From positions 124,001 to 188,000 of the forward strand of contig NZ_JYOO01000001.1 of the NCBI RefSeq assembly GCF_000956595.1: a stretch of DNA of 64,000 nucleotides. The letters are read 5' to 3'. The translations under genes were made by a program, and so were the position numbers. How positions within the stretch are numbered: the stretch's first letter is position 1; each line of letters starts with the position of its first letter. The notes under the pieces were generated by a model. That model was not told the origin of the DNA. It did no database searches and saw only the letters and a program-made list of their open reading frames with translations. Positions 45,423-53,966 of this stretch are shown here, one piece after another. This DNA comes from Priestia aryabhattai B8W22. Its GTDB lineage: Bacteria > Bacillota > Bacilli > Bacillales > Bacillaceae_H.

Positions 45423-46205
45423 TTACTTTCCTGTAAATTTTGCTTTTCTTTTTTCCTTAAAAGCTGTGACTCCCTCTTTATGATCTTCGGTCTCTTTAAT
45501 AATGGCGTAGTGAGAAGAAATCAAATCGAGTGCTGGCTCTAATTCCATTGTTCTAGAGTAACGAACAGCTCTTTTCGTCATTCTTATGGCAATTTGCGGA
45601 CCGGATGCGATTTGCTCAGCTAAATCCATTGTTTTCTTCATAAACTCTTCTTTTGTATATACATGATTAACCATTCCTAGTGATAGCGCTTCCTTTGAAC
45701 TGATAAAGTTTCCCGTCCATAGTAATTCGAAAGCTTTGGCTTCACCTACAATTGGAGGAAGAAAGAAAGCGCCTCCATCACCTGGTACAAGACCTACCTT
45801 TACATAGCCCTCGCTTACCTTTGATTCATCAATCATAGTGCGTATATCGCACATCAGAGCCATATCTAAACCTGCCCCTACAGCAGGACCATTGATTGCA
45901 GCAATGACTGGTTTATCAATTTTTTTAAGCGCTAACGGGATACGATGAATGTTTTTCCAAAGTTTATTTTTATTATCTAGTGGTTTTTGATCTTGTTTCA
46001 TACCACCTACATCTCCACCTGCGCAAAAAGCATTCCCAGATCCCGTCACAACAATGACATGTACATCATCATTTTTTTCTGCATCTTCCAGCGCAGCTAC
46101 CCATTCTTCAATCATTTGACTATCAAAAGCATTTTTCTTATCCGGACGATTTAGTGTAATAATTTGTACATGGTTTTGAATACTTGTCAAAATTGTTTGC
46201 TCCAC
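45423..46205 (-). CDS. Enoyl-CoA hydratase/isomerase family protein, PaaG-like active site
   Basis: Crotonase fold, 260 residues. GNAFCAGGDVGGMKQ and PAVGAGLDMALMCDIRT are present; the first catalytic glutamate is replaced by Asp and the second region reads SEGYVKVGLVPGDGGAFFLP. That substitution pattern is typical of isomerases such as PaaG rather than hydratases. AAGGGGGAGTAC stands before the start. Probably isomerises a double bond in the CoA intermediate. Confidence 0.85.
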   Translation of the reverse strand: MEQTILTSIQNHVQIITLNRPDKKNAFDSQMIEEWVAALEDAEKNDDVHVIVVTGSGNAFCAGGDVGGMKQDQKPLDNKNKLWKNIHRIPLALKKIDKPVIAAINGPAVGAGLDMALMCDIRTMIDESKVSEGYVKVGLVPGDGGAFFLPPIVGEAKAFELLWTGNFISSKEALSLGMVNHVYTKEEFMKKTMDLAEQIASGPQIAIRMTKRAVRYSRTMELEPALDLISSHYAIIKETEDHKEGVTAFKEKRKAKFTGK

Positions 46206-46233
46206 TTGTACTCCCCCTTGTTGACTGGTATAT

Positions 46234-47448
46234 TTAGTTTTTTTGTGTTACCTGTTCTTTTGAACGAATAATATTTTTATCACGTAAAATTTGAAGTTCC
46301 TCACTTGTTAACCCTATTAACTCGTGGAGAACTTGATCTGTATGTTCTCCTATCATAGGAGCAGCAAAAACTTCTTTTAAAGGAGAATCAGATAATCGTA
46401 TTGGTGAACCTGGAACCTTAATTTTTCCTTCTTTTGGATGTTCGATTTCTCGAATCATTTCTCTGTATTTTAAGTGAGGATCGTCTGCCACTTCTGCAAT
46501 TGTATTGACGGGTGCATGGGGAACATTGGCTTCTATTAGAGCATCTGCAATGTCCAATTTTTTCTTTTCAGAAGTCCAACTGGTTACAATTTCATCTACA
46601 ATATAAGTATTAGCTGAACGGTCTACGTTTGTTTGAAAGCGACTATCTTCGAGTAAATCTTCCCTTCCCATAACTTTTAATAACGATTTCCATTGTCTAT
46701 CTGCTACACAAAGGATAGCTATGTAACCATCTTCAGTTGGATATACATTATAAGGAGCTGTTGCCATTCCACTATGTTGATTTCCAGTTCTCTCTGATAC
46801 TTTACCTCCTTGGCTATAATAAGCGCCTAATGCAGATGCTAGAGTAGGATAAATTGCATCATGCATAGAAACTTCAACTAATTGCCCTTTTCCAGTTTTT
46901 TCTCGATGATACAGAGCAGTAGTAATACCTCCAAATAAGTGAATTCCCCCAAGGAAATCACATAGAGCAGGACCAGCTTTTACAGGGGGTTTATCAGCAA
47001 AGCCAGTAGTAGCCATAACCCCACCCATTGCTTGAATTGTTAAATCCATAGCTGGTCTGTCAGCATACGGACCAGTCAAGCCATAACCTTTTCCTGAAGC
47101 ATAAATAAGTTTTGGATTTATTTGGCTTAAAAAATCATAACCTAATCCAAGTCTTTCCATAGCTCCTAAAGAAAAGTTTTCAACAAGTACATCAGCTTTT
47201 TTGACTAGTTCAATAAAGACTTCTTTTCCTTCCGGAGATTTAAGATCAAGAGAAACGCCAAGTTTATTGGAATTTAGCATTAATAATTCATGACAGTCTC
47301 CTTTTCTTCTAACCCTAAGATTCTCCCCTTTAATTGGCTCAACCTTAATGACTTTGGCCCCTTGATAAGCGAGCATAAGTGAACAATACGGTCCATTGTA
47401 AATTTGACCCAAATCTAAAACAACTATATCTTCCAATGCTTTTTTCAT
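46234..47448 (-). CDS. Family III CoA-transferase (CaiB/BaiF)
   Basis: Moves CoA from one acyl-CoA to a free acid and so activates the imported substrate. The N-terminus VLDLGQIYNGPYCSLMLAYQ and GAKVIKVEP and the catalytic aspartate in RPAMDLTIQAMGG (near residue 139... 160 range) are typical; NRLGLGYD-like GLGYDFL and QHSGMATAPYNVYPTEDGYI follow. 404 residues. First gene of the left operon, directly behind tandem IclR-type operators. The acid is unknown; candidates are a dicarboxylic or unsaturated acid, given the CitMHS carriers. Confidence 0.88.
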   Translation of the reverse strand: MKKALEDIVVLDLGQIYNGPYCSLMLAYQGAKVIKVEPIKGENLRVRRKGDCHELLMLNSNKLGVSLDLKSPEGKEVFIELVKKADVLVENFSLGAMERLGLGYDFLSQINPKLIYASGKGYGLTGPYADRPAMDLTIQAMGGVMATTGFADKPPVKAGPALCDFLGGIHLFGGITTALYHREKTGKGQLVEVSMHDAIYPTLASALGAYYSQGGKVSERTGNQHSGMATAPYNVYPTEDGYIAILCVADRQWKSLLKVMGREDLLEDSRFQTNVDRSANTYIVDEIVTSWTSEKKKLDIADALIEANVPHAPVNTIAEVADDPHLKYREMIREIEHPKEGKIKVPGSPIRLSDSPLKEVFAAPMIGEHTDQVLHELIGLTSEELQILRDKNIIRSKEQVTQKN

Positions 47449-47472
47449 AATACCCCTCCTGAATTTAAAAAA

Positions 47473-47487
47473 GATATACGCTTACAT
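47473..47487 (-). promoter_or_regulatory. cre-like site upstream of the CoA-transferase
   Basis: Minus-strand ATGTAAGCGTATATC fits the cre consensus except at one position. It lies between the IclR operators and the gene, as the perfect cre does on the other side of the island. Confidence 0.4.
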
Positions 47488-47496
47488 AATTTTAAT

Positions 47497-47527
47497 CCGA
47501 TAATCGGTTTATTTATCCGATAATCGA
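47497..47527. promoter_or_regulatory. Tandem IclR-type operators, left promoter
   Basis: CCGATAATCGG (47497-47507) and CCGATAATCGA (47517-47527), centres 20 bp apart. The right promoter has the same motif and the same 20-bp spacing. Confidence 0.8.
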
Positions 47528-47613
47528 AATTCTATCATGCTTTTTAAAATTATTCAACAAAAAATTTAGACAATTCTGCATTATTGTAACGTTTAAAGTT
47601 TTGAACTCAAGCA

Positions 47614-47645
47614 AAAAGCTGTTTGTCAAAAGACAAACAGCTTTT
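47614..47645 (-). terminator. Terminator of the IclR gene
   Basis: AAAAGCTGTTTGTC (47614-47627) pairs with GACAAACAGCTTTT (47632-47645); on the minus strand it is followed by TTTTTG. Confidence 0.8.
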
Positions 47646-47706
47646 ATTTTGAAATATGTGAAATATAAAATACAGATGGTAAAACCGAAGGAGAATGTAA
47701 GAGGAA

Positions 47707-48480
47707 TTAAAGTGTGATATTTTCTTTTACATTCTCCATAATGTTACTGATTTTCAAAGAGGCTTCTTTAGCAAGTGTTGCAAAATACTCTACAGTGTCA
47801 TCTTTTTTACGGTAAGTAGGACAGTGTATAGATAATCCAGCAAGAATTAAACCTTGGTTTGACAAGATAGGTGCTGCCACGTTAAGTGCTCCTTCATTTA
47901 CTTCACCTTCTGTATGAGAGAACCCTTGGATTCTGATATTTTCCAAATCCCTTTTCAAGACTTCAATATCTATATTCTCCTCAGAAGGGATCTTTTGAAA
48001 TACAAGTTCTTGTTGTGTTGGATCCATAAATGCCAGCAATACTTTTCTTGATGCACCTTTATGGATAGGTCTACTTAATCCTACTGGACGTGAGAACTTG
48101 ACATCATGAGGACTTTCAATTGATGCTACACATACACCTTCTAAAGTTATCGGATCTATCACATTTAGGCTAACTGTCTCTCTCGTAAGTTGAGCTATAT
48201 GTTCGAGAAACGGCATTGCTGTTTCTCGAAGTTGCGGGATTGGATCTGCGTAAATCCCTAACTTATAAGAGTTTAGTCCTAACCTTATTTTACCTGTAGA
48301 AGAATCTTTCGTTAGATAACCGCATTCAATCAGTGTATTAACTAAACGAAATGTTATTGTTGATGAGATATTTAGTTTGGCTGTTATTTCTTTTACAGTA
48401 AGTTGACTACTGTGTGTGTGAAAAAGGTCTAAAATTAATAATCCTCTTCGCAAAGTCTGAGAAGTAGATTTATCCGCCAT
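47707..48480 (-). CDS. IclR-family transcriptional regulator
   Basis: 257 residues. N-terminal winged helix (QTLRRGLLILDLFHTHSSQL, then VKEITAKLNISSTITFRLVNTLIECGYL) and the C-terminal effector domain (VSLNVIDPITLEGVCVASIE, RPIHKGASRKVLLAF, SHTEGEVNEGALNVAAPIL). Such proteins sense small organic acids. It stands between the two arms of the acid-catabolism island, and tandem CCGATAATCGG palindromes lie at both divergent promoters, so control of both arms is strongly suggested; the direct site match is inference. Confidence 0.9.
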   Translation of the reverse strand: MADKSTSQTLRRGLLILDLFHTHSSQLTVKEITAKLNISSTITFRLVNTLIECGYLTKDSSTGKIRLGLNSYKLGIYADPIPQLRETAMPFLEHIAQLTRETVSLNVIDPITLEGVCVASIESPHDVKFSRPVGLSRPIHKGASRKVLLAFMDPTQQELVFQKIPSEENIDIEVLKRDLENIRIQGFSHTEGEVNEGALNVAAPILSNQGLILAGLSIHCPTYRKKDDTVEYFATLAKEASLKISNIMENVKENITL

Positions 48481-48664
48481 AAAAAAACTCCTTTCAAGTT
48501 TGTAGCTTTAAAGTTTAAATTTAACTCCTAACTTTAGTTTAGCGAATCTTTTTATTGAAATATAGTATTCAGCATAAAAATTTTTAATGTTGCAAATATA
48601 CCTTCATAAATTTGTATTATGCCAAAATAAAATATTGAAAATTCTTAAAAAATATGTTAGCATT

Positions 48665-48695
48665 TCGATAATCGGAATGTTTATACGATTATCGG
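48665..48695. promoter_or_regulatory. Tandem IclR-type operators, right promoter
   Basis: TCGATAATCGG (48665-48675) and ACGATTATCGG (48685-48695), centres 20 bp apart, upstream of the citrate synthase. Same motif as 47497-47527. Confidence 0.8.
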
Positions 48696-48745
48696 AAGAA
48701 GTTGCGTAACAATAAAATATATTAACTATTATTTTTTGTTACAAA

Positions 48746-48760
48746 ATGTAAACGCTGACA
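48746..48760 (+). promoter_or_regulatory. CcpA cre box upstream of the citrate synthase
   Basis: ATGTAAACGCTGACA fits WTGNAANCGNWNNCW at every position and sits between the IclR operators and the gene, so catabolite repression is likely. The remaining 48481-48664 is leader sequence without a gene. Confidence 0.75.
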
Positions 48761-48820
48761 TTCCGGGAGAAGTGTATATGTGTGTAGGCGTTTAAATTAT
48801 TGGGGAGTGGAGGAATGAAA

Positions 48821-49930
48821 ATGAGCGTCACTGGACTTGAAGGAATTGAAGTTACACAATCAGCTATTAGTTCGATTATTGATGACACATTAACTTATCG
48901 AGGAATTAATATTGATGATTTAGCAACGAACTCTATTTATGAAGAAGTTATTTTTTTACTTTGGAATGGTAGATTACCTACCCAAGAAGAATTAGAGGAC
49001 TTAAAACAAAAGCTAGTACAATATGGAACGTTACCTGAACCAATTACTAATTTATTAAGGTCTTTACCACACGATGTCCACCCTATGGATAAGCTTAGAA
49101 CAATAGTATCTGCACTATCCCTATTTGATACTTTTACAAGAGATATGTCTAGAGAAGCAAATTATGATAAAGCTTTAAAAATACAATCAAAAATTTCTAC
49201 AATTGTAGCAGCTATTCAAAGAATTAGTGAGGGAGAAAAAATACTTTTTCCTAAATCAGAATATACCTTTTCACAAAATTTTTTGTATATGTTAAAAGGT
49301 AAAGAGCCTCACCAAATAGCTGTAGAATCCTTAGATAAGGCTTTAATTTTGCATGCTGATCATGAATTAAATGCATCTACCTTTTCTGCAAGAGTTACAG
49401 TAGCTACTCTTGCAGATATTTATGCAGGAGTTGTGTCAGCTATTGGAACTTTAAGTGGCCCCCTTCACGGTGGAGCTAACGAGGCAGTAATGAGAATGCT
49501 TGAAGAAATAAACGATATTGAGAATGTTGAAACATACATCTCTGAGGCACTATTTACTAATAAGAAGATAATGGGCTTTGGGCATCGTGTCTATAAAACA
49601 GGGGATCCTCGAGCAAAACATCTCAAAGTAATGGCAAAAGAATTGACTGAATTGATGGGTCAAAGGAATCTTTATGATATATCAACTAGAATAGAAGATA
49701 TTATAAAAAGCGAAAAAGGCTTATTACCTAATGTGGATTTTTATTCGGCTTCCGTATACCACAGCTTGGACATTCCAAAATATTTATTCACACCTATTTT
49801 TGCAATAAGCCGTACTTCAGGATGGATAGCCCATATCTTAGAACAATATGATAACAATCGTTTAATTCGTCCGCGTGCTAGTTATGTTGGATTACTGAAA
49901 ACAGAATATACTCCTATAAATCAAAGATAA
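48821..49930 (+). CDS. Citrate synthase/2-methylcitrate synthase family
   Basis: Condenses acetyl- or propionyl-CoA with oxaloacetate. About 369 residues, the size of CitZ and MmgD. The active-site segments are LHADHELNASTF, TLSGPLHGGANEAVM and GFGHRVYKTGDPRAKHLK; PRASYVG closes the C-terminus. I start at ATG 48821, 7 bases after GGAGG, rather than at TTG 48800. It is the first gene of the right arm and may channel the acetyl-CoA produced by the left-arm thiolase; which substrate it uses is not decided. Confidence 0.88.
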   Translation: MSVTGLEGIEVTQSAISSIIDDTLTYRGINIDDLATNSIYEEVIFLLWNGRLPTQEELEDLKQKLVQYGTLPEPITNLLRSLPHDVHPMDKLRTIVSALSLFDTFTRDMSREANYDKALKIQSKISTIVAAIQRISEGEKILFPKSEYTFSQNFLYMLKGKEPHQIAVESLDKALILHADHELNASTFSARVTVATLADIYAGVVSAIGTLSGPLHGGANEAVMRMLEEINDIENVETYISEALFTNKKIMGFGHRVYKTGDPRAKHLKVMAKELTELMGQRNLYDISTRIEDIIKSEKGLLPNVDFYSASVYHSLDIPKYLFTPIFAISRTSGWIAHILEQYDNNRLIRPRASYVGLLKTEYTPINQR

Positions 49931-49935
49931 TAACC

Positions 49936-49978
49936 CTCAAGAGATTTGCTCTTCTAATGAAACGGCAAATCCCTTGAG
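49936..49978 (+). terminator. Stem-loop after the citrate synthase
   Basis: CTCAAG-A-GATTTGC pairs with GCAAATC-C-CTTGAG; no T tract, so it could be an mRNA processing or stability element. Confidence 0.45.
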
Positions 49979-50044
49979 AAAATTGTTAAATTACCTTATT
50001 AGTACAAGATTCAATAATTTATTTTCAAAGTGAGTTGATTAATA

Positions 50045-50446
50045 ATGGAACACAATAACAGAATGAATCCTTTTCGAAGATATCTAGGACTAAAAGATTT
50101 TAAATCAAGAGATGGTGTTTTTGAAGTAAGAATTGAGATATTTCCTGACCTTTTAAACTTTAGTGGTAACGTACATGGAGGCGTAATTGCTTCTCTTGTT
50201 GATATGTCCATTGGAAATGCTGTACATCCAGTTCTAAATGAAAACCAATACTCTACAACAGTAGAACTAAAAATCAACTACCTAAAACCATTAAATGGGA
50301 AAACAATTACAGCTAAGTCTTGTTTATTACATAAAGGAAAAACGTTACTAGTAGGTAAAGCAGATATTTTAAACGAGCATGATCAGTTAGTCGCTACCGG
50401 TACTGCTACTTTTATGATCTTAAATAAAGTAAACAAGACGCTATAA
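50045..50446 (+). CDS. PaaI-like hotdog-fold thioesterase
   Basis: 133 residues with the hotdog thioesterase motif NVHGGVIASLVDMSIGNAV (catalytic Asp at VDM, substrate-site HGG) and STTVELKINYLKPL. Hydrolyses acyl-CoA thioesters and probably releases a stalled CoA intermediate. Second gene of the right arm. Confidence 0.88.
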   Translation: MEHNNRMNPFRRYLGLKDFKSRDGVFEVRIEIFPDLLNFSGNVHGGVIASLVDMSIGNAVHPVLNENQYSTTVELKINYLKPLNGKTITAKSCLLHKGKTLLVGKADILNEHDQLVATGTATFMILNKVNKTL

Positions 50447-50530
50447 AAATTATTATGTATAAAAAGAATGTTTGAGTTTGCTATAAAAATATTTTTTCTC
50501 ACTCTTTTTATATAAAGAGGAAGTGAATAT

Positions 50531-51697
50531 ATGCTTCTATATATCCTCGTTGCTTTATTTCTTATTTATCAAACCAGCGTTCGGGGAAATACCATTCTGG
50601 TAACTTTGTATGCAATAGATTTAAACGCAAGTGCATTTTATTTAAGTATGATTGTCGCTACAACCTCTCTATTTCCAATGTTATTTGCAGCGTATGCAGG
50701 GAGAATTTCTGATCGTATAGGGTTTCGTTTTCCTTTGACAGGTGGGATGATAGGGACTTGTATAGCTCTTTTGCTTCCTTATCTCTTTCCAGGTCAATTA
50801 TTTATTTTAATCATTTCTCAATCTTTATTTGGCTTATGCCAAATCTTCACTATTGTTACGATGCAAAACTTAATAGGCGCTTTAAGTACTGCAGAAAACC
50901 GTTCGTTTTATTTTTCTACTCATAGTCTTGGTGTTGCAATTTCTAATTTTTTAGGCCCTTTAATAACGGGAGTTTCTATTGATCACCTTCATTTTAATCA
51001 AACATACTTACTTCTAGCTGTTATATCTATTATTCCAAGCCTTTTCTTTGTTTCCAAAAGGATTAAAATACCTAGCCCTATTATGTATCAGGAGAGACAG
51101 CAAAGTAATTTTATAAAATTGTTGGTTGCCCCTTCATTAAGAAAGACATTTATAACAAGTGGAGTTATTTTAACTGGTGTAGGAATCTATGAATTTTACT
51201 TTCCTATATATGCAAAAAGCATCAATCTTTCAGCTTCTATGATTGGTACTATCATTAGCTGTAATGCCATTGCTTATATTCTTTCAAGGTTATTAATGAA
51301 CCCTTTATTAACAAAATTTAAGGGAGAAGTAATACTTGGAGGATGCCTTTCTGTATCAGCCATTGCTTTCTTTTTAATTCCTTTGTTTGATAGTCCGTTT
51401 TTACTCATTGTCATCTCATTTGTAATGGGGTTAGGGTTAGGATGTTGTCAACCTTTGTCTATAGTAATGGCGTATAGTCATTCTCCTGAGGGACGTACTG
51501 GTGAAGTTTTAGGAATTCGACTTACCATAAATAAATCAGTGCAGTTTTTAGTCCCAATTATATTTGGCTCCGTTGGATCTTTACTTGGTTTTTTCCCTGT
51601 ATTTTGGTCAAATGCAGTTCTTTTCTTATTTAGTGGATATTCACTTTTTGAGAAAAAAAGTAAACCGTCTAATTCAAAGTATTTTTGGAATCGCTAA
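50531..51697 (+). CDS. Major facilitator superfamily transporter
   Basis: 388 residues, about twelve helices; the loop-2 motif GRISDRIGFRFPLTGG is present. GAGGAAGTG precedes the ATG. Similar to small-solute or drug effluxers, and the substrate is unknown; in this operon it may move the acid or a product. Confidence 0.8.
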   Translation: MLLYILVALFLIYQTSVRGNTILVTLYAIDLNASAFYLSMIVATTSLFPMLFAAYAGRISDRIGFRFPLTGGMIGTCIALLLPYLFPGQLFILIISQSLFGLCQIFTIVTMQNLIGALSTAENRSFYFSTHSLGVAISNFLGPLITGVSIDHLHFNQTYLLLAVISIIPSLFFVSKRIKIPSPIMYQERQQSNFIKLLVAPSLRKTFITSGVILTGVGIYEFYFPIYAKSINLSASMIGTIISCNAIAYILSRLLMNPLLTKFKGEVILGGCLSVSAIAFFLIPLFDSPFLLIVISFVMGLGLGCCQPLSIVMAYSHSPEGRTGEVLGIRLTINKSVQFLVPIIFGSVGSLLGFFPVFWSNAVLFLFSGYSLFEKKSKPSNSKYFWNR

Positions 51698-51721
51698 CAA
51701 ATTATAAGGAGGACTCGATTT

Positions 51722-53029
51722 ATGCTATCTTTACTAGGGTTTGCAATGATTACAACGTTTATGTATCTAATTATGTCAAAAAAACTTACGCCAATGGTAG
51801 CCTTTATGCTCATTCCCATCATATTTGGAATAATAGGTGGTTTTGCTAAAGGTATAGGTCCTATGATGTTAGATGGAGTAAAAGATGTAGCCCCTACATC
51901 TATCATGATCCTATTTGCCATTCTATATTTTGGACTTATGATTGATACAGGATTGTTTGACCCTCTTATCGCCTTCATTTTGAAGGTAGTAAAAGGGGAC
52001 CCGTTGAAAATAGTTGTAGGCACAGCCGTACTATCTATGATGGTTGCATTAGATGGAGATGGAACAACGACTTATATGATAACAGCCTCTGCGTTGCTTC
52101 CCTTATATAAAAAACTAAAAATGAATCCTCTAATACTTGCGGGTATTGCCATGTTATCAATGGGTGTAATGAATATGACTCCTTGGGGTGGAGCTTCAGC
52201 GATGGCCATGAGTTCCTTAGGACTCACCTCTTCCGAATTATTTTTTCCGTTAATTCCTGTAATGGGAATTGGACTACTATGGGTACTATTTGTCTCTTTT
52301 ATCTTTGGGAGAAGAGAACGCAAACGTTTAGGAGTTATAGATTTTCAGGATACCTTTAAAGAGCTAGCAAGTGCTTCTGAAATAGTCCAAAGCACAGAAC
52401 TACCAGAATACCGAAGACCTAAGCTATTATGGTTCAATTTTGTTTTAACGTTAGTTCTTTTAGTTTGCTTAATTATGGACTTTATTCCTTTAATGATTTT
52501 ATTTATGGTTGCTTTCGCCATAGCATTATTGGTTAATTATCCTAATATAAAAGACCAACAAAAACGAATCTCTTCGCATGCAGCTAATGCTGTAGCTGTA
52601 GTTTCTATTATTATTGCAGCCGGTATCTTCATAGGAATCATGTCAGGAACACATATGATTGATGCAATGGCCAAAACGCTAGTAGCGATTATTCCAGATG
52701 TACTAGGGCCCTATCTACCTGTCATAGTGGCACTTTTAAGTGCTCCACTAACTTTTGTTATGTCCAATAATGCCTTTTATTTTGGTGTACTTCCTATTAT
52801 TGCCCAAGCTGCGGAAGCCTATGGAATCAGCGCTGCTGAAATAGGACGTGCTTCTATTTTAGGACAACCTGTACATATAATAAGTCCTTTAATAGCTGCA
52901 GCACACTTATTAATGCGTATGGTAGAGATAGAATTTATTGATTTGCAACGCTTTCTAATGAAGTGGGCTTTTGGAACAACGGTAGTTATGATAATTGCAT
53001 CCCTGATTCTAGGTGTTATTTCTATTTAA
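51722..53029 (+). CDS. CitMHS-family citrate/tricarboxylate transporter
   Basis: 435 residues and about twelve helices. MLSLLGFAMITTFMYLIMSK, MVALDGDGTTTYMITASALL and MNPLILAGIAMLSMGVM are CitMHS signatures. AAGGAGG lies just before the ATG, 24 bp after the MFS gene. A paralogue, broken by a one-base change, ends the left arm at 40221. Such carriers import citrate with Mg or other metals, or related acids. It is the last gene of the right arm. Confidence 0.88.
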   Translation: MLSLLGFAMITTFMYLIMSKKLTPMVAFMLIPIIFGIIGGFAKGIGPMMLDGVKDVAPTSIMILFAILYFGLMIDTGLFDPLIAFILKVVKGDPLKIVVGTAVLSMMVALDGDGTTTYMITASALLPLYKKLKMNPLILAGIAMLSMGVMNMTPWGGASAMAMSSLGLTSSELFFPLIPVMGIGLLWVLFVSFIFGRRERKRLGVIDFQDTFKELASASEIVQSTELPEYRRPKLLWFNFVLTLVLLVCLIMDFIPLMILFMVAFAIALLVNYPNIKDQQKRISSHAANAVAVVSIIIAAGIFIGIMSGTHMIDAMAKTLVAIIPDVLGPYLPVIVALLSAPLTFVMSNNAFYFGVLPIIAQAAEAYGISAAEIGRASILGQPVHIISPLIAAAHLLMRMVEIEFIDLQRFLMKWAFGTTVVMIIASLILGVISI

Positions 53030-53191
53030 TCCTTCGTTATAGAGGAGAAAATCTAGCATTTGTTTTCTCAACAGAAGTGGGCTTTTTAAACTAGGAGGTT
53101 AGACATTTTTCTTCTCAATTAATAAATTCTTGAACGTTAGAGATCACAAGGTTATAAAAATCCTTGCGTTATTTAATTTTAAAAGAGAATA

Positions 53192-53227
53192 AAAATAAAC
53201 AGTTAGAAATTCCTAACTGTTTATTTT
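53192..53227. terminator. Terminator between the CitMHS and YfmQ-like genes
   Basis: AAAATAAACAGTTAG pairs with CTAACTGTTTATTTT, a 15-bp stem usable from both sides. Confidence 0.85.
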
Positions 53228-53231
53228 ACTT

Positions 53232-53666
53232 TTAATTTATATGATGAGTGTTTGAAAGGGTATCTGACAACACCGTGTAAGCTTGTACTTTCTTTTTATA
53301 TTGTTTTATTACATCTACATAATCTTTATAAATATATACAGACAGCTTGAAATCGTGTTTTCCTATCTTAGAATGAATAATGTAAGGAATTTCATCTGTT
53401 TCGGGGGTTAGAAAATAATGCTCGTTTCCTGAATGCACATAATACTTCTCTAAAAAAGTAGCCTGATTAAAAGCAGAAATAAATTTTTGTTTTTCTTCAC
53501 CCTCTAATATTTCCCCATTTTTTTCAATCTTCGTATGAGCAGCATCCAATTTAGAATGTAGCTCGAATTTTCCTAGAAACCATTTAACCACTGGGGTTGG
53601 CATTGTTGTTATTAATAATTTTAAAGCACTAACCACGATTATTCCCAGTATTACGATCCAAGTCAT
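53232..53666 (-). CDS. YfmQ-like protein
   Basis: 144 residues: an N-terminal membrane helix (WIVILGIIVVSALKLLI), then a soluble domain with HTKIEKNGEILEGEEKQKF and YVHSGNEHYFLTPETDEIPY, matching the Bacillus YfmQ family. Function unknown. Confidence 0.75.
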   Translation of the reverse strand: MTWIVILGIIVVSALKLLITTMPTPVVKWFLGKFELHSKLDAAHTKIEKNGEILEGEEKQKFISAFNQATFLEKYYVHSGNEHYFLTPETDEIPYIIHSKIGKHDFKLSVYIYKDYVDVIKQYKKKVQAYTVLSDTLSNTHHIN

Positions 53667-53888
53667 TTTCTATCATCTCCACGTTGCGTTATGATTCTTT
53701 ACCATATAGTATTGTCCATTTAAATTAGATTTTTAAAATCTAATTCCTAAAGAAAGAATCAAAATTTATAAGCCTTACTTTTATGATAAATAATATAAAA
53801 GAAAAAGAACCATCCAATTATGAGTTAATTTCCCCATCCAATTTTCATACACATTATAAGCTTGTAATTTAGCATTATAATTAGAAAA

Positions 53889-53928
53889 AAATCAAAGAAC
53901 AGACTGCCGAAATCCTGTTCTTTGATTT
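53889..53928 (-). terminator. Terminator of the nitrilase gene
   Basis: AAATCAAAGAACAG (53889-53902) pairs with CTGTTCTTTGATTT (53915-53928). Followed by TTTT on the minus strand. Confidence 0.8.
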
Positions 53929-53966
53929 AATATTAAACGTTTAAATAGTATTACTTTGAAGTATTG

